From NCBI GenBank assembly GCA_028023455.1, contig JAQFVV010007233.1:1-64000 (forward strand): 64,000 bases of DNA, given 5' to 3'. The translations under genes and the position numbers were made by a program. This document shows positions 1-12,528 of this stretch, piece after piece (within the stretch, counting starts at the first letter, position 1; every line of letters starts with the position of its first letter). The notes beneath the pieces were generated by a model, which was given only the letters and a program-made list of their open reading frames with translations, was not told the DNA's origin and ran no database searches. This DNA comes from Epiperipatus broadwayi (Eukaryota; Onychophora; Udeonychophora; Euonychophora; Peripatidae).

Positions 1-1609
1 GCATGTTGAAAAATGTATTATAACTTGCAGTTGAATAAACATGTATTTCACCTTATTAAAGTTAAAATATGTGTCATTGATCTGAATAATTATTGAATTA
101 AGTATGGATAAAAATATTTTAAATATAGAATTTAAATTGTATCTAAGTCCAAAATAAAACAAATGTTATTTAATTATCAAAGTAAATTATTTTTAGTAAA
201 TCTGCAATATATACAAGTGGAGTATTATACTATATTCATTTTTCAAGTTTCCTTATTTTATATTGTTTTTTAAATTGAACAGCTTTCCTTTTCGGTGACT
301 TTCCATGTTTGTATATATTTTGGAAAAATCAAATTAGTTTTAATTTAACTCATATAGTTTAAATTTTATGTTCCCCTTTTTAAATTCTACATATTTTTTT
401 CATATTTTTTAAAACAAATATTATGAAACTTATTGTAACTAAGGGCAACAATAATAAAAAGCAAGTTTATTTCATTATAATAACTAATTATAAATAAGAA
501 ATCAAATAAATTCAGTTTAACTAAAGTAAATTTATTTCATCATTTTTGTGAATTTTTTTTTAAAGTTTTTATACAGATATTTTATTATATATTTATAAAT
601 AGTGCTTATAATAAAAAAAATCAAATTTGAAATATTTATATAAAACAAATACTATTTTTAGAAGCAGGGTGGTATAATGCTTCTAGCATTTACATGCTTA
701 GGTTATGCTGCAGCCAATTCAAATAAAACAAAATTGATATCTACTTTTTAAAAAAAAGATTGAGAAAACCACAATAAATGTAACTGTAACTAAATGACAT
801 CAAAGTTATACAAATACTAGTGTTAATTTAATATGATGTTTGGATAAAATTTCTAATTAAATAATCATATCTATCACATCAATGGTGGAATTTAACATCA
901 ATTTAAGTTATAATCAAAAGTTTGTCTCATTTATCTACATTAATTAATTATATTTCATGGTGCTAACGCACCATCAAATATACGCTATGAGAATTATGAA
1001 AAAATAAAATAAAATGTCATTACAGATTAAAGTTTTTCTTTAATTTCACCAATAAAGTTTATTCCTACAAACTACAGGAAATATGAAAATAAATAACAGT
1101 TGATTAAAGATAGTGTTAATAAGTTTATTTATACTATCATTTTATATGTTTATTTTGTTTATTGAAGTTATTTGTTTAAATATCATACAATTTTTCTAGT
1201 AATAAATGTTGATGCCCAGAAGGATTAAAATAATTTTAAAGGTGTTTATTGTACTTGAATGATTTCAAATAAGAATTATAAAAGATTAAAGAAAATTTAT
1301 TTCTAGATATTTTAACAAGCAATATGCATTTGGACATAAAGTAATATCCTGGTAAATGTATTTGTAATGAAATTTATTCTCATTACAAAATTTATACTCA
1401 ATGGCATTTAATACCAAAAAATGTTTAAATAAAAAAAGAGAAATTTTAAACTCAATAAATAAATAGATAGATACATCACAGAATATAATTATTTTAAATA
1501 ATGATAATAAATGTTCCATTTAGCAATAGAACATTTTAAATAAAACTTATAAATTTTTACATCACATACTGCAGTAGAAAAATGAATTTTCATAAGAATA
1601 GCTTGTAAT
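1..1609. other. AT-rich stretch without a recognisable gene
   Basis: Mostly A/T with frequent short homopolymers and stops in all frames. The only open stretches are low-complexity Phe/Ile/Lys/Leu-rich frames of under 80 codons that look like chance. Nothing else is supportable. Confidence 0.7.
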
Positions 1610-1698
1610 GGCACTACTGTATGGAGAGATTTGCCTGTTTTAATAACAGTTATGAGTAAGCATAAGAAACAGTGATCATGTGTTGTTTAGTGGGTTAA
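1610..1698 (-). mobile_element. Terminal fragment of the fold-back MITE family
   Basis: Begins with ggcactactgtatggagag and runs through the 'cctgttttaataacagttat' and 'gatcatgtgttgtttag' blocks. These are the outer-end blocks of the copies at 8.2, 17.4 and 63.0 kb. Only one terminus is present. It abuts unrelated AT-rich DNA on both sides. Confidence 0.65.
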
Positions 1699-3117
1699 GA
1701 ACAGCTTATATAATACTTGATTAAATATATTTGCATATTATTTTTATAAATAGGTACCTTCAGCATATAAAAATGGGAGAAACAACTGTTGAAAATAAAT
1801 AGAAATCATATGCCCATCAGTATGGGGTCACCTATAGAATTACAAAATATTTCTGTGAATATGAATAAGTTCAAATGATTAATTATTTTTGTAAATAGCA
1901 AAATATATTGTAAAAATGCTATTCATCACATAGTGAGAGTATTGTTAAAATCACCTATGTAAATTCCATTTAAAAGGGATATGGCTTGATAAGATTTTAG
2001 AAAAATGAATATGTGGCACTTGAAGAATAAAGCCATGTAGCAATTAAATAATAATGCCTCTAGACTTATTTTGAATATTATCATGACATATGAATATTTT
2101 TTGTTTTCAAATGTTTTATGGTAGCTGATATAGAAAAAGGAAATCTCCACTCAATCCTTATTAACATTTTTATTGAAAGTCTAGGAAGAGATTTATTAAA
2201 CAACTCTTTGTATTTAAGCCAAAACAAACCACAGTAGCTGCCTTTCCCAAATGATGGTAATATATGTTATACAATAGATAAAACAATAAAATAAAATAAA
2301 GCATAGTTAAAAATATTGTGATAAATAAATTATTGAAATAATTACTCTATTTTAACATGGGCTGTTTTATTTTTTCTATTATCATTATGAATGATCTCTT
2401 AGAATAATGTCAATAAAATATAGAGAAATAAAACTAATTATCATCATATATCAACCATTGCAATCTGGTAAATCATTTAATGGGCTACCTATTGAATATT
2501 TAGAAATCCCACCAAGGCTTGTAAATGAAATGTTTATTAAAAGGGTTTTATGTATTCTAAGAGGTAAGAACTTTCCCCCCTCTTAATATACTGTTTTATA
2601 TATTAAATAAAGATTTAAAATATCAATATGAATTTAAAAAAAATCTTGGTACATCAAAGAACATGGGTAGAACAGGTAGTTAAATAGGTTTAATAAGAAC
2701 TTGAATAGTGACAGTGAATATGTTTATTATTACCTTCCAAGTAAAATTACAAATTTTACTGTGTGAACAGAAATAAAATACTCTTTAAAATCTCACTGCT
2801 CAAATTCATCATTCAAATAGTATAAACAACTCTGACAAAGAATATGATTGTTATCTGGCTTTAGTGCATCACTGTGTAAAATTAAAAAAAAACACCCAAA
2901 TTATTATTATGCAATCAGTCTCATATAAGTAAGATATTTCTTTGTAGCTATTGAAATATAGTTTGTCAACAAAATCATATTTTAAAGTACAAATTATGTA
3001 TATTATATAATTATTATTATTATCTTGCCTGTGATATTCAATGTTTTTTCTACTCTAATTCACACAAATGATAGATAGACTACCTTTCCATTTATTTCTT
3101 TAAGTATTTCTCTATAT

Positions 3118-3150
3118 ATCCATTCATCCATCCATCTATCTATTTATCCG
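3118..3150. repeat. Tetranucleotide microsatellite (ATCC/ATCT)
   Basis: Consecutive atcc and atct units. Mirrored in the right arm around 50,752-50,785 as ggat/agat units. Confidence 0.75.
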
Positions 3151-3466
3151 TTTCTTGATTTATTATTTAATTATATATCTAGAATATATCTTCAACCATA
3201 AATCATTATTACTTTTCTTCAAAAAAGGCAGGATTTGCTTAACAACCCAGATCATCTTTGCTAAACTTTCTTTTGCTCAACTCCTCTTATAATAATAATT
3301 ACTCCATTTTATCATTAGCAGTCAACTTTTTCCTCATATACTTTTCTTTTATCTTTCACAATACCTTTTACCTTTATGTACATAACCAACTTTTTTTATT
3401 CAATACTTTCTCAGTATATAAATGGCATTTATCATTTTTCAGTTATTCCAATTTACCTTTTCTATT

Positions 3467-3480
3467 CCCCCCCCCCCCCC
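3467..3480. repeat. C14 homopolymer
   Basis: Fourteen consecutive C residues. The mirror position in the right arm (near 50,434) has only 'ggag', a useful marker of homopolymer loss between the arms. Confidence 0.9.
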
Positions 3481-5090
3481 AAATTCACATTTCCAATAAC
3501 TTGCTCTTTTTCTAATTATCAACTTTTTTGCTCTGCAAAAATATTTATTATTTTTATTCAATAACTTGGCTATTTTTTATAAAAACTTGATATTGCACTA
3601 AACATTTATAAAGAGCCTTATATATTACGGGATATATGATGTTATTTAGTTGACAGGATCTTGCTAACTTATTTTTTATTTTTTAAACAAATTTTTAAGA
3701 GTTGAGTACGAGTTTAGAAATGAATTCATTACTTTACCTGTAGATCATTTAATAGTTAATATATATAATTATCATTAATTTTAAATAAAAAATTTCAGAC
3801 ATAACTGTAAGTAACTAGAAAGCTTTTTTTAATAAGAGAGAAAGAACTGTTATTATAACAAAAATAATGTTTTTTTTAAACTATATTAGATAGCATATAA
3901 TCTTATTTTTTAAATACATGAGTTATTTTTTACAATTTAAGTTTATTTTAGTCTTAAACATTTTTTGTAGTCATTTTGATGGTAGTCAACAAAACATTCT
4001 GCTTATTTATGAGAGCTTTTTAATGTAAATAAAAACATTAATCAGATAATTATAATGTCTCAGAGGATAACTAAATTAATAGCATTTGGTAAATTGAATT
4101 CATTGTGGTTTTGTAATTTGTTTCTGAGCAGAGTTGAGACATTTCACAGTACGAGCTAACACTTTATTTTTATTAAAATCTAAATTTAACTTTTTTAAAA
4201 AGAATATTCAAAGAAAGTGAAATTTTCACATCATATAATGTACCTTCTAAAATATATGTGTTTATGCATATAATTCTTCATTTAATAAATAAATATTGTA
4301 TATATAAGCATATAGATTTTTTATTATTAGCTTTAAAACATCCAAATTTATTCAAACTGGTAATAATTATATTATTTATCAAACCTTTAATATGATGAAA
4401 TATTTTTAAAAATTAAAAAAAAAATAGTTTTAGCAATCTTTTTACACTTGTGGTCTTGCCAAAAATATGATGCGACCCATTAATTGGTTTTATCATGCTT
4501 AAATTTTAGGTAGAAATATTTAAGGATATTCACAATAAATAAAAAAACGATAGTAGTTTTAAATAATATATAACACTTGCGATTTAAAATGAATTTTTTT
4601 AAACAAATCATATACTTACAAAGATAAATATATGATACATAACAAATAATTAATTTCATGGGATTAATATCTATTTTTAAAAAATAGCTCTTTCAAAAAT
4701 AAAACCTATCATTATCCAAAATTTCCTAAAAATTCCATGATCCATGGTTTGTACACTACTGGTTTTAGCAGAAAGTTGTGAGAACATTTAATAATGCAGT
4801 GGTTATTAAAATATTTAATATAATCTTTCATATATTAAAATAATATATATGGAATATTGGTTTTAAATTTAAAATACAAACAAAAATACAAGTAACAAAA
4901 GCAAGTATTAGATAAGTGTTTTTGCAATAAGAAAAATTGTAAAAAGGTGTGCATGTGGCATTATTACTACTCACTTAATTACTAATTAATCCAATAATTG
5001 AATGATATTTATTCAGAAAACCTATCAACTTAGTTATTCAGGAACATTTAATACACAACAAAAAAAAATAATGAACATGCATTAAATAGT

Positions 5091-5469
5091 AAAGATATTT
5101 ATAAATATGTGATAAAATTTGTTATTGATTCTTTGAAATTTTTTGATGATAACATCACTTTTTTTAAAGGTGAATATTACAAAATGTCTAAAGGTTGGCC
5201 TATTAGTCTGTTTGTTGTTGCACAAGTTTGCAATTTTGTTTTGTCTACATATGAAAGTAGTATTTTAGAAATGTGTGTTTCTTAAAAATATTAAAATTTA
5301 CAAAAATTATGTGGATGATATTTTTGTTTGTGGAAATACCAATACTACAAATTAGCTTGTAGAGGAGTTAAATAATTTGAATGGCTTAAAATGGACCATT
5401 GAAACAGAGCAGAACAAAAGTATTGTTTGGACATTAGAATACTTTAAATACAAACCAATATGTTTATAA
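5091..5469 (+). pseudogene. Penelope-like element reverse transcriptase fragment
   Basis: A degraded piece of reverse transcriptase core. The first frame from 5,091 reads FFKGEYYKMSKGWPIS followed by a hydrophobic block and YESSIL, resembling the family block in which a short 'F.F..k.Y.Q..G..MGSP.SP' segment precedes the catalytic motif. After a frame change between about 5,282 and 5,305 it continues NYVDDIFVCG, the YxDD catalytic box. An in-frame TAG follows, then LNGLKWTIETEQNKSI, like the 'iqFTiE.E.n..lpFLD' block of Penelope-like elements. No GIY-YIG endonuclease domain is visible nearby. Frameshift and stop make it a dead relic. Assignment to Penelope rather than another RT class rests on these short motifs and is moderately sure. 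Confidence 0.65.
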
Positions 5470-5639
5470 AATCTATATACATATGTATATTTTTTTTATA
5501 TCACCACTGCCATTTTCAAATCCCAAAATCAGAAATAAATGCATATATCAAAAAAAAAATTGAAATGCATAATGATAACAATAACAACATATATATATAT
5601 ATATTGTTTTCCTGAAGGTTTATGATAAGGGTGTTCTAG

Positions 5640-5970
5640 TTGTATTTTTATATTGAACTATTTCCATCATCTAATATGTGCATTGAATGTCTTTAGAAAA
5701 ATTTAACTTTATTTAAATATTCTAAATACATTCAACTGTTAGTAATAGAACACAAAACAGGTTACTTTAACTCTAACCCTAGTCCTAGTTCTAATCCTGC
5801 CCTAACCCTAACTTTAGCCATCTTCGTTGATTTATATATTTTACAAAAACTAAAATAGGCAATTATCAGCATTGCATAATTTAACAAATTTTAAATAAAG
5901 TTAAATTTTTCTAAAGACATTCAATACACATATTAGATGATGGAAGTAGTCCAATATAAAAATACAATAT
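5640..5970. mobile_element. TIR element (about 330 bp) with a telomere-like interior
   Basis: Two imperfect inverted arms of about 77 bases lie at 5,641-5,717 and 5,891-5,970. They share blocks such as ccatcatctaatatgtg and cattgaatgtctttag and their reverse complements. Between them is a run of degenerate CCCTAA-type units (5,769-5,815). No coding capacity is present, consistent with a non-autonomous DNA transposon. A target duplication could not be defined because the flanks are TA-rich. Confidence 0.6.
5769..5815. repeat. Degenerate telomere-like CCCTAA units
   Basis: Reads as ctctaaccct, agtcctagtt, ctaatcctgc, cctaacccta: about seven units on a 6-base CCCTAA theme, three or four of them exact or nearly so. 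It lies inside a TIR element, so it is more likely part of that repeat than a remnant chromosome end. Confidence 0.55.
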
Positions 5971-8190
5971 ATATATATTATAACATGATAAAAATGATGA
6001 TGCTGGGGAAATGATCAATGTAATCTGAACAAAACATATCCTAATCATTGGTGATCATTTTGTAATGGAATATTGATTGTAATATAGGATGGTAATATAA
6101 AAACTTTAGTATGTTTCAGAATTAAGACATCATTCATAATACTATAGATTTAATCTAAATGTGGAATGTCAATTTATAAAAGCCCCAAAGCTGATTTGGC
6201 ATTTTGTAACAATTGTTACTTGTACATGTTCATCATCAGATAGCATTAGGTAGCTATTTTGTAACAATAATAATGGAATTTCTACTTTACTACCTCTTTA
6301 CTGTTCGTCAGTCAACATTTGTCATAAAATAAAAGAAATTGACCTATAGGTTTTTGAGATAATCACTTATAACTGACCCTGTATGAAAATAAAAGATCAT
6401 TTAAAAATTCTCTCAAGATTTATTTACATTATTTATAACAAAGCAAAATATGCATCAATAAATAGTAACTCTGTTAAAACCTGTGTAAAATTATCTAGCT
6501 CAGTTATTGGTAACACTAGGCAATAACAATATTTCAGATACTTAATTATTTAGATTGTCCACTACACAATAATAAAATACTAATGACAATCTTTATTAAA
6601 CATAATTTATTCAGATAGTACTTATAACAAAATATAGCAAATAAAATCATCACTTTAGACATCACCATATCTAACTACTAATCCAAAGTAAACTGCAATA
6701 AGCAACTAAATATATCATTGCCCTAAACAATGATGTATGTCTAAGATATCTATTTTATTTATTATTGGATGAAACCAAATTCAAATCAATAAATCACTAA
6801 ATTCTTATATACTTTACTAATCTAATACTATTTATAGTAATGCAAATTTGCTTCAATATTTAATGACATTCTATTTAAATCAACTAGTTTCAAAATAATT
6901 ATAATAACTTTTTGGAAACATTTTATAAACCTACACAATATTTATAATGTTAAATAAAATAAACCCTTACTCAATTTTGTATCTAATTTAATAAAATGCT
7001 AAATATAATATTAATATTTTGTTCACATTTTACATTATATCAATATGCAATTATTGCTTAACTTATGTTTTAAAATGAAACATTCTACAAAAATTCATCA
7101 TAAATAAATCCATTAGATAATCTTGTATTTGGCCATACTCAATCACATTATATATAAAATACACCATAGGTTTCTATTGGATATTTACCAAATTACAATC
7201 ACTGATATTATTCATCTACCTGAATATCTAATCAATGGATTATAAAAATAGATTTTATAACAATTAAACTATCTATATGATAATTGGAAGTTATTCAAGC
7301 CAAAGATAATATTAAGTTATACTAGACAATAAAATTTATGACCCCCTCTTCAAAGAAGTTTAAAAGTAATTAAAACAAATCATTCTAACTAGTAACAGAA
7401 CAAAATCTACTAAGGTTTTTGTAACCAGCCAAGATAAGCAAATTAATAATCAACCCTGAACTATTGAAATTATTTTTATCAGTAATATTGACTTAGAGAT
7501 TTAATAATAATAATAATGTATAAGAAGATATACATATATCTAACTCTATTTCACTTTCCAAGATGGTTTTGTTCTTGGATCAAACTTCAAGTACCAAAAT
7601 TATTTTACACATTCAAAAAAATAATTAGGCAGATTCACTGGCTTTTAAATCATTTCTAAATTTATTGGTTTATAGTAAAAATTTATAACAGTAATAATAA
7701 AAATATATATAACAGAACAAACAAACGATGTTTGCTATATTTGCGACAGACTAAAATTGTAGCCGTTAAAAAGTACAATACTAGGTTTCTTTAATATATA
7801 AATAATTGATAGAATCAATAAAAATAATAATATATGTATATATGAAACTCAAAGATGTGTTGTATAACAATATACTATATAAAATCAAAGAGAGATGTGA
7901 AACATCTTCCTGAGACTTTAAATAGAACCTACAATGACAAAAAAAATGCGATCAAATAAAAATTGGTCTGTATTTATTCATTAATGTACTTTCTAAATAA
8001 TTAAATTAACATAAATCCCATTATATTTTAAACCCTTCTCTATCTGAACATTCCCAAGTTAAATCTTGAATATAAACAAAATTAAATATTTGAAAACATT
8101 GTACATTAACGTGTATCATCAGTAAGAGTTTAGATAATAGTAACAAAAATGAATCTCTCTGACCATTTTATCACGTGAATCCTATAATAA
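5971..8190. other. AT-rich stretch without a recognisable gene
   Basis: All frames are broken at short intervals. Only short AT-dinucleotide tracts stand out, including the (ta)n run at 8,195-8,210 that flanks the next MITE. Confidence 0.65.
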
Positions 8191-8216
8191 CTAGTATATA
8201 TATATATATATCATTT

Positions 8217-8482
8217 AGCTAAACTACTAAACATCACATGATCTCCATCTCTTATGCTAGCACAAATGTTATTAAACAGGCAAAACTCTCCATATAGTAG
8301 TGCCACCCTGTGCCAACCAGAGTAATCAATGGATGCCAGAAGGCTTATGCACAAGCCTTCTGGCATCCATTGATTACTCTGGTTGGTACAGGGTGTCACT
8401 ACTGTATGGCAAGTTTTGCCTGTTTAGTAACAGTTTGGTGCTAGCATAAGATATTAAGATCATTTGATGTTTAGTGGTTTAA
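8217..8482. mobile_element. Fold-back (hairpin) MITE, complete copy
   Basis: An almost perfect hairpin. The outer ends are 'aaactactaaacatcacatg' and its counterpart 'tgatgtttagtggttt'. The inner arms meet at about 8,350 with ccagaaggctt, a 6-base loop atgcac, then aagccttctgg. Arms are about 130 bases. No open reading frame of note. It belongs to the family seen at 1.6, 17.4 and 63.0 kb and in the mirror copies. A TA-rich flank lies on the left; no clear target duplication was seen. Confidence 0.75.
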
Positions 8483-8664
8483 CACCAATCCTGCCTAATA
8501 GGATAGTGGTGGCTATAATTGTTAAAGAGCCAAAGACATCAAAATGTATGGGTGCTGAACTGAGTTCAGACCCATATGACTATATAAGCTATTGGGGTTA
8601 GATTTAAAATATTATTGTTCTCAATTTCATTCTCATAGTTTTGTAGTTAAGTAGAGATAAAAAG

Positions 8665-8874
8665 TGGCTGCTGGAGGGTTGCATTAGATCCTAAGATCTA
8701 AGTGCAGTGCTCTGAGATCCAAGACTCCTCACTGACAAAGGCCAAAATCCAGAAACTAGTCTGGGGATATTGGATGAGTAGGCACTAGATGAGGATTTTA
8801 TGCACAAGCCTTCTCGCATCCATTGATTAATCTGGTTGGCACAGGGTGGCACTACTGTATGGAGAGTTTTGCCG
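8665..8874 (-). mobile_element. Second, partial copy of the fold-back MITE family
   Basis: Contains the family interior (gatccaagactcctcactga, gaaactagtctggggatatt, agtaggcactagatgagg) and one terminus ending ggcactactgtatggagag. It lies about 180 bases from the complete hairpin copy; the intervening 8,483-8,664 is AT-moderate sequence of unknown origin that may belong to a longer version of the element. Confidence 0.65.
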
Positions 8875-11800
8875 ATTTTTATATCATTTGGCTTTATGTT
8901 TTAAACTGAAATATGAATAAAATGTACACATTTTTCTTTCCCTTTTTTTCAAAATGAAAAATGCATACACAGAGAAATCATACGACAAATGAACAGTCTC
9001 ATTTCTCCTTTTTATCCACTAGTCCATCATACATCCTGAGTTCCTTGTTTCTGATCTTAATGCATAGATATGATTTTCCTTTAAGTAGAAGACAAGCATA
9101 TAATGATATCTATTGCAGATTTGAATTTAATTTACTTTCACATTTAAATTCCAATATTTTCTTTTAAGCATATAAATTGTATCCAAGCTTTTAAAGTAAC
9201 AAGTACTTATTCAATGCAAAATCACAGATTACTTGCTTTATTTTCCTTTTTTATTGGTAATAAGGTATAAAGAGAATTTTTTTCATTGACAAAATTCAAC
9301 TATATCCAAATGAATAATAATGCTAGCTTTTCTTTCCAGATTAAGAAAGTGAAATTTAGATTGCTTAATATTACACTCAAGTTAATCAATCTTGTGAAAT
9401 TCACTGATTTGAAATTTGATATCTATATACACATCATTGGATTTGTATTCATCACAAATAAATAGATGAAATTCTAGATTTTAACAATGGAATTTTTTTT
9501 ATAGCTGAGCTGCAATACACCCATTTTGATCATTTCTTTTGTTTTATATTTTGCTGTATCCCTTGGAATTTCATTAACAATCTGCCCCAGTTTAAAGGAT
9601 GGACAGTTTGGTTCAGCCTCCCATGATTTTAGAAATTAAACATTTAAAAATATAAAATTTTAACAAGTTTTTAAAGTTGAATATGAGTGTATCTGCTCCT
9701 ACCAATGACAAAATTACAAGAACCCAAATTGCAGTGTTTCGATTCTACAAATGACATACCTTTTATGACCCTAATGTTGTCATGATGACTGTTAAAAATC
9801 ACTCAAATCTCAATAATATAAAAAAATTGTTCAAGAAAAATTTGCCTCCAATTAATAAGTGAAATTGAGATTTTAAACTAATTGGATACAGTGAAAATTA
9901 AATCTTGTTTTATAAGTTTAATATTATTTTTAATTTTTGACCAAAATAAAGAATTCCTATTACAATTTTAATACATTTTAATGAATATAAATATTTCTAC
10001 ATATGTTTTTAATAATATTTTCCCATAAATTAATTTATAAACAAATGTATATGAAACATAAAACATTTAATTTTGTAATATGTGTTACTATGGCGATTGT
10101 AATAACAGAAATTGAAATGTGTAATACTCAGTAATAATATTGATGTTATTCAAGTGATCTTTGATGATTCATATAACTATTTCCAAAATCTATTTATTTA
10201 TTTACTGGTTTATATTTATTTTTCCTGAAATTTACACCAACAGATTTATGATTTAATGTTAGAATTAATAGTAAACAATATTATTTTTAAGTATTAGGTT
10301 ATCATGATTATGTAGTTAACATTATATTTCAAGATCTCCATTATCCATAAATCAAGTGAAATAAAAATTAAATAAAATCAACAAACTTCTTTATTATTTT
10401 TTTTAAATACTGCGACATACAGCACTAATCTTGGTACTTACAATATATAAATAAACTCCTGTTTCAAAGCAAAACCGAAGATTTTTTCCCCCTTTTTTAT
10501 GACAATAATGACACTTTGATGGATAGGGTGGGTTTTTCCAACATTTACAATATAAAAGTATTTAACTTCATCACAATAAAAACTTGTTGGGGCATAAGTC
10601 TGAATTGCATATAGTATATTTCATTGAGTAGGATACCTAATCTTTCCATTCTGTCTGATGCACTATTATTTTCTACAGTATTGTTCTTCCATTTTATATT
10701 TATAATGGATCCTACTCCAATTAAGTTTCCAATACTTGTGACTTTTTAGTAAAGTACATTTCTTATTTAATATTAGATATTTTTTCTCCCAATTCTTACA
10801 ATCTTCTTAAATGTTTTCAAATTAGAAGCTGGAACTGCAAACAGAAGAGCCTTAATACTCTCAGCCTTTAACTGCAAACCACTGCCTTAGCATGCAGCTC
10901 TACAGCCTCCTGACAATAAGAGTCATAATTTAATTTTGTCTATTATGAATATAAATATTGATTAAAAAATTCATCGCAGACACTCACTCTGCCTCAAATA
11001 AACTCAATTGATATTTCAATTAAGAGCTATCAAACCATCTTAAAAGTAAGATCATTGTGTATCCTGATCTTAACTTCAGAGATAAGGAACCAATAAACTC
11101 ATCCTGCTGGTTGGTGCATGTTTATAACCATTCCATCCATAATCATATAATAATAACAGCTGCAATGACAAGAACATATGGAGTAAACATTAAAAAGTTG
11201 CTTTTTTTGGTTCCGTTAAGACTTCAATGAGAAATCAAAGTATCTCTTTTTAGTTAACAGCAATCTCCTTATTTAAGCCAAACACAGTACACACAAATAT
11301 ATAATAATTAATAAAACAAGAAACAGAATGTGTAACTTGCGTTTAAGCTTGTACTAAAATGTTCACTAGATGGAGGTTAGCAAGGATGAGGATTTTCCGA
11401 TAGAGATTTTGAATTCTTTCTCTTTTGGCACTTATAATTAAAGCTTGTTTGGACTACTGGTAAGCTCCTAATAAACATTTTAGTAAACACAAATATATAT
11501 AGATATATTTATAAAAACATACGATGACTTCTCTATAAAGCTGATTTAATATTTCAACTAGCCAAGCTGCTATTGTTAGGGTGTCTGTGAATTGAAGAGT
11601 AGTAAGTAGATCATTATACATACATAGATGGAGTATGAGAAAAAAAGTTATACATTTGTCAAGCATACAAAAATAAGTGCAGTCACAATTTTGATTGAGA
11701 TCAGAAAAAAATTGTCTTTCAATAGCTACACTGACTACATACATGCTATTAAACATGGCTTATAACATGGTATAGTACTTAAATAACTAGGGACTAAAGA

Positions 11801-12528
11801 TGGAATTCTTTTGGGAATAGTTAATCAACATATTATCTTACTATTAATCTTTTCACTCTCTTAACCCTAACTAAATAAAAATATTGTATAGTACAGATAC
11901 CACTCTTTAAATAATCAGAATAAAAATGTTCCTAGAGACAAGTTTGATTTGTATTCATTACACATAAATTAATACTATAATGTAATAGGCAATGGAGGCT
12001 AATAAAACAATGATATAAGATAAAGATGAAGCAAATATTTATCACCTAAATATATATTTTATAGTCATTCAAGGTAAGTTATTTACAATAAAAAGAAATC
12101 ACATGATTTAGAACTATTATTTTAAATATACAATATAACCTACCTTAAATATAGCAGAGATATAAACCAAGGAAAATAAATAAAAATATACAACACAAAA
12201 TTTAGCAATTATAATTATTTTTTATTTAAGAATTATATAAAATAAAAAGAAAAATAACATAACTTTATTATTAATATTTCATTGTGTGAAAAGAATAGAA
12301 AAGTAACATAAAATATAACTTATAAATCTTGTTTTTTAATAAAATAATATTTAAGGAAAACTAATGTGGCCAACAGGTCATATTTCATGGATGAACGTAA
12401 TTTGGTTCAGAAATTACTGTCTGTTAACATGGGTTGAATCTATGCCAGTGCATTTAATAAGTTTTCAACCATTATGGATTTTTTTAAGTAACATCCTGCA
12501 AGACTGTAAAAATTGAATGCTGCAATTG
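8875..12528. other. AT-rich stretch without a recognisable gene
   Basis: No conserved coding blocks seen. A short pair of frames at about 9,681-9,862 (MSVSAPTNDKITRTQ, then a stop, then FYDPNVVMMTV) is less AT-biased than its surroundings but matches no family I recognise. The segment at 10,820-11,110 is slightly GC-richer, also unrecognised. Confidence 0.55.

Larger units (their letters stand above)
1699..5090. other. AT-rich stretch: simple repeats only
   Basis: Contains an ATCC/ATCT tetranucleotide tract (3,118-3,150), a C14 homopolymer (3,467-3,480) and many short A or T runs. No coding signature was seen; the short frames around 3,258-3,564 read through pyrimidine-rich low-complexity sequence. 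Confidence 0.65.

Noticed and set aside
5769-5815. A remnant chromosome end or telomere fusion at the CCCTAA-like units
   Set aside because: Only a few degenerate units, enclosed within the inverted arms of a small transposon and far from the palindrome centre.
8211-8399. Frame across the hairpin MITE and its mirror at 45,384-45,596
   Set aside because: Open only because the palindromic arms lack stops in one frame; the translated ends are reflections of the repeat and not a protein family.
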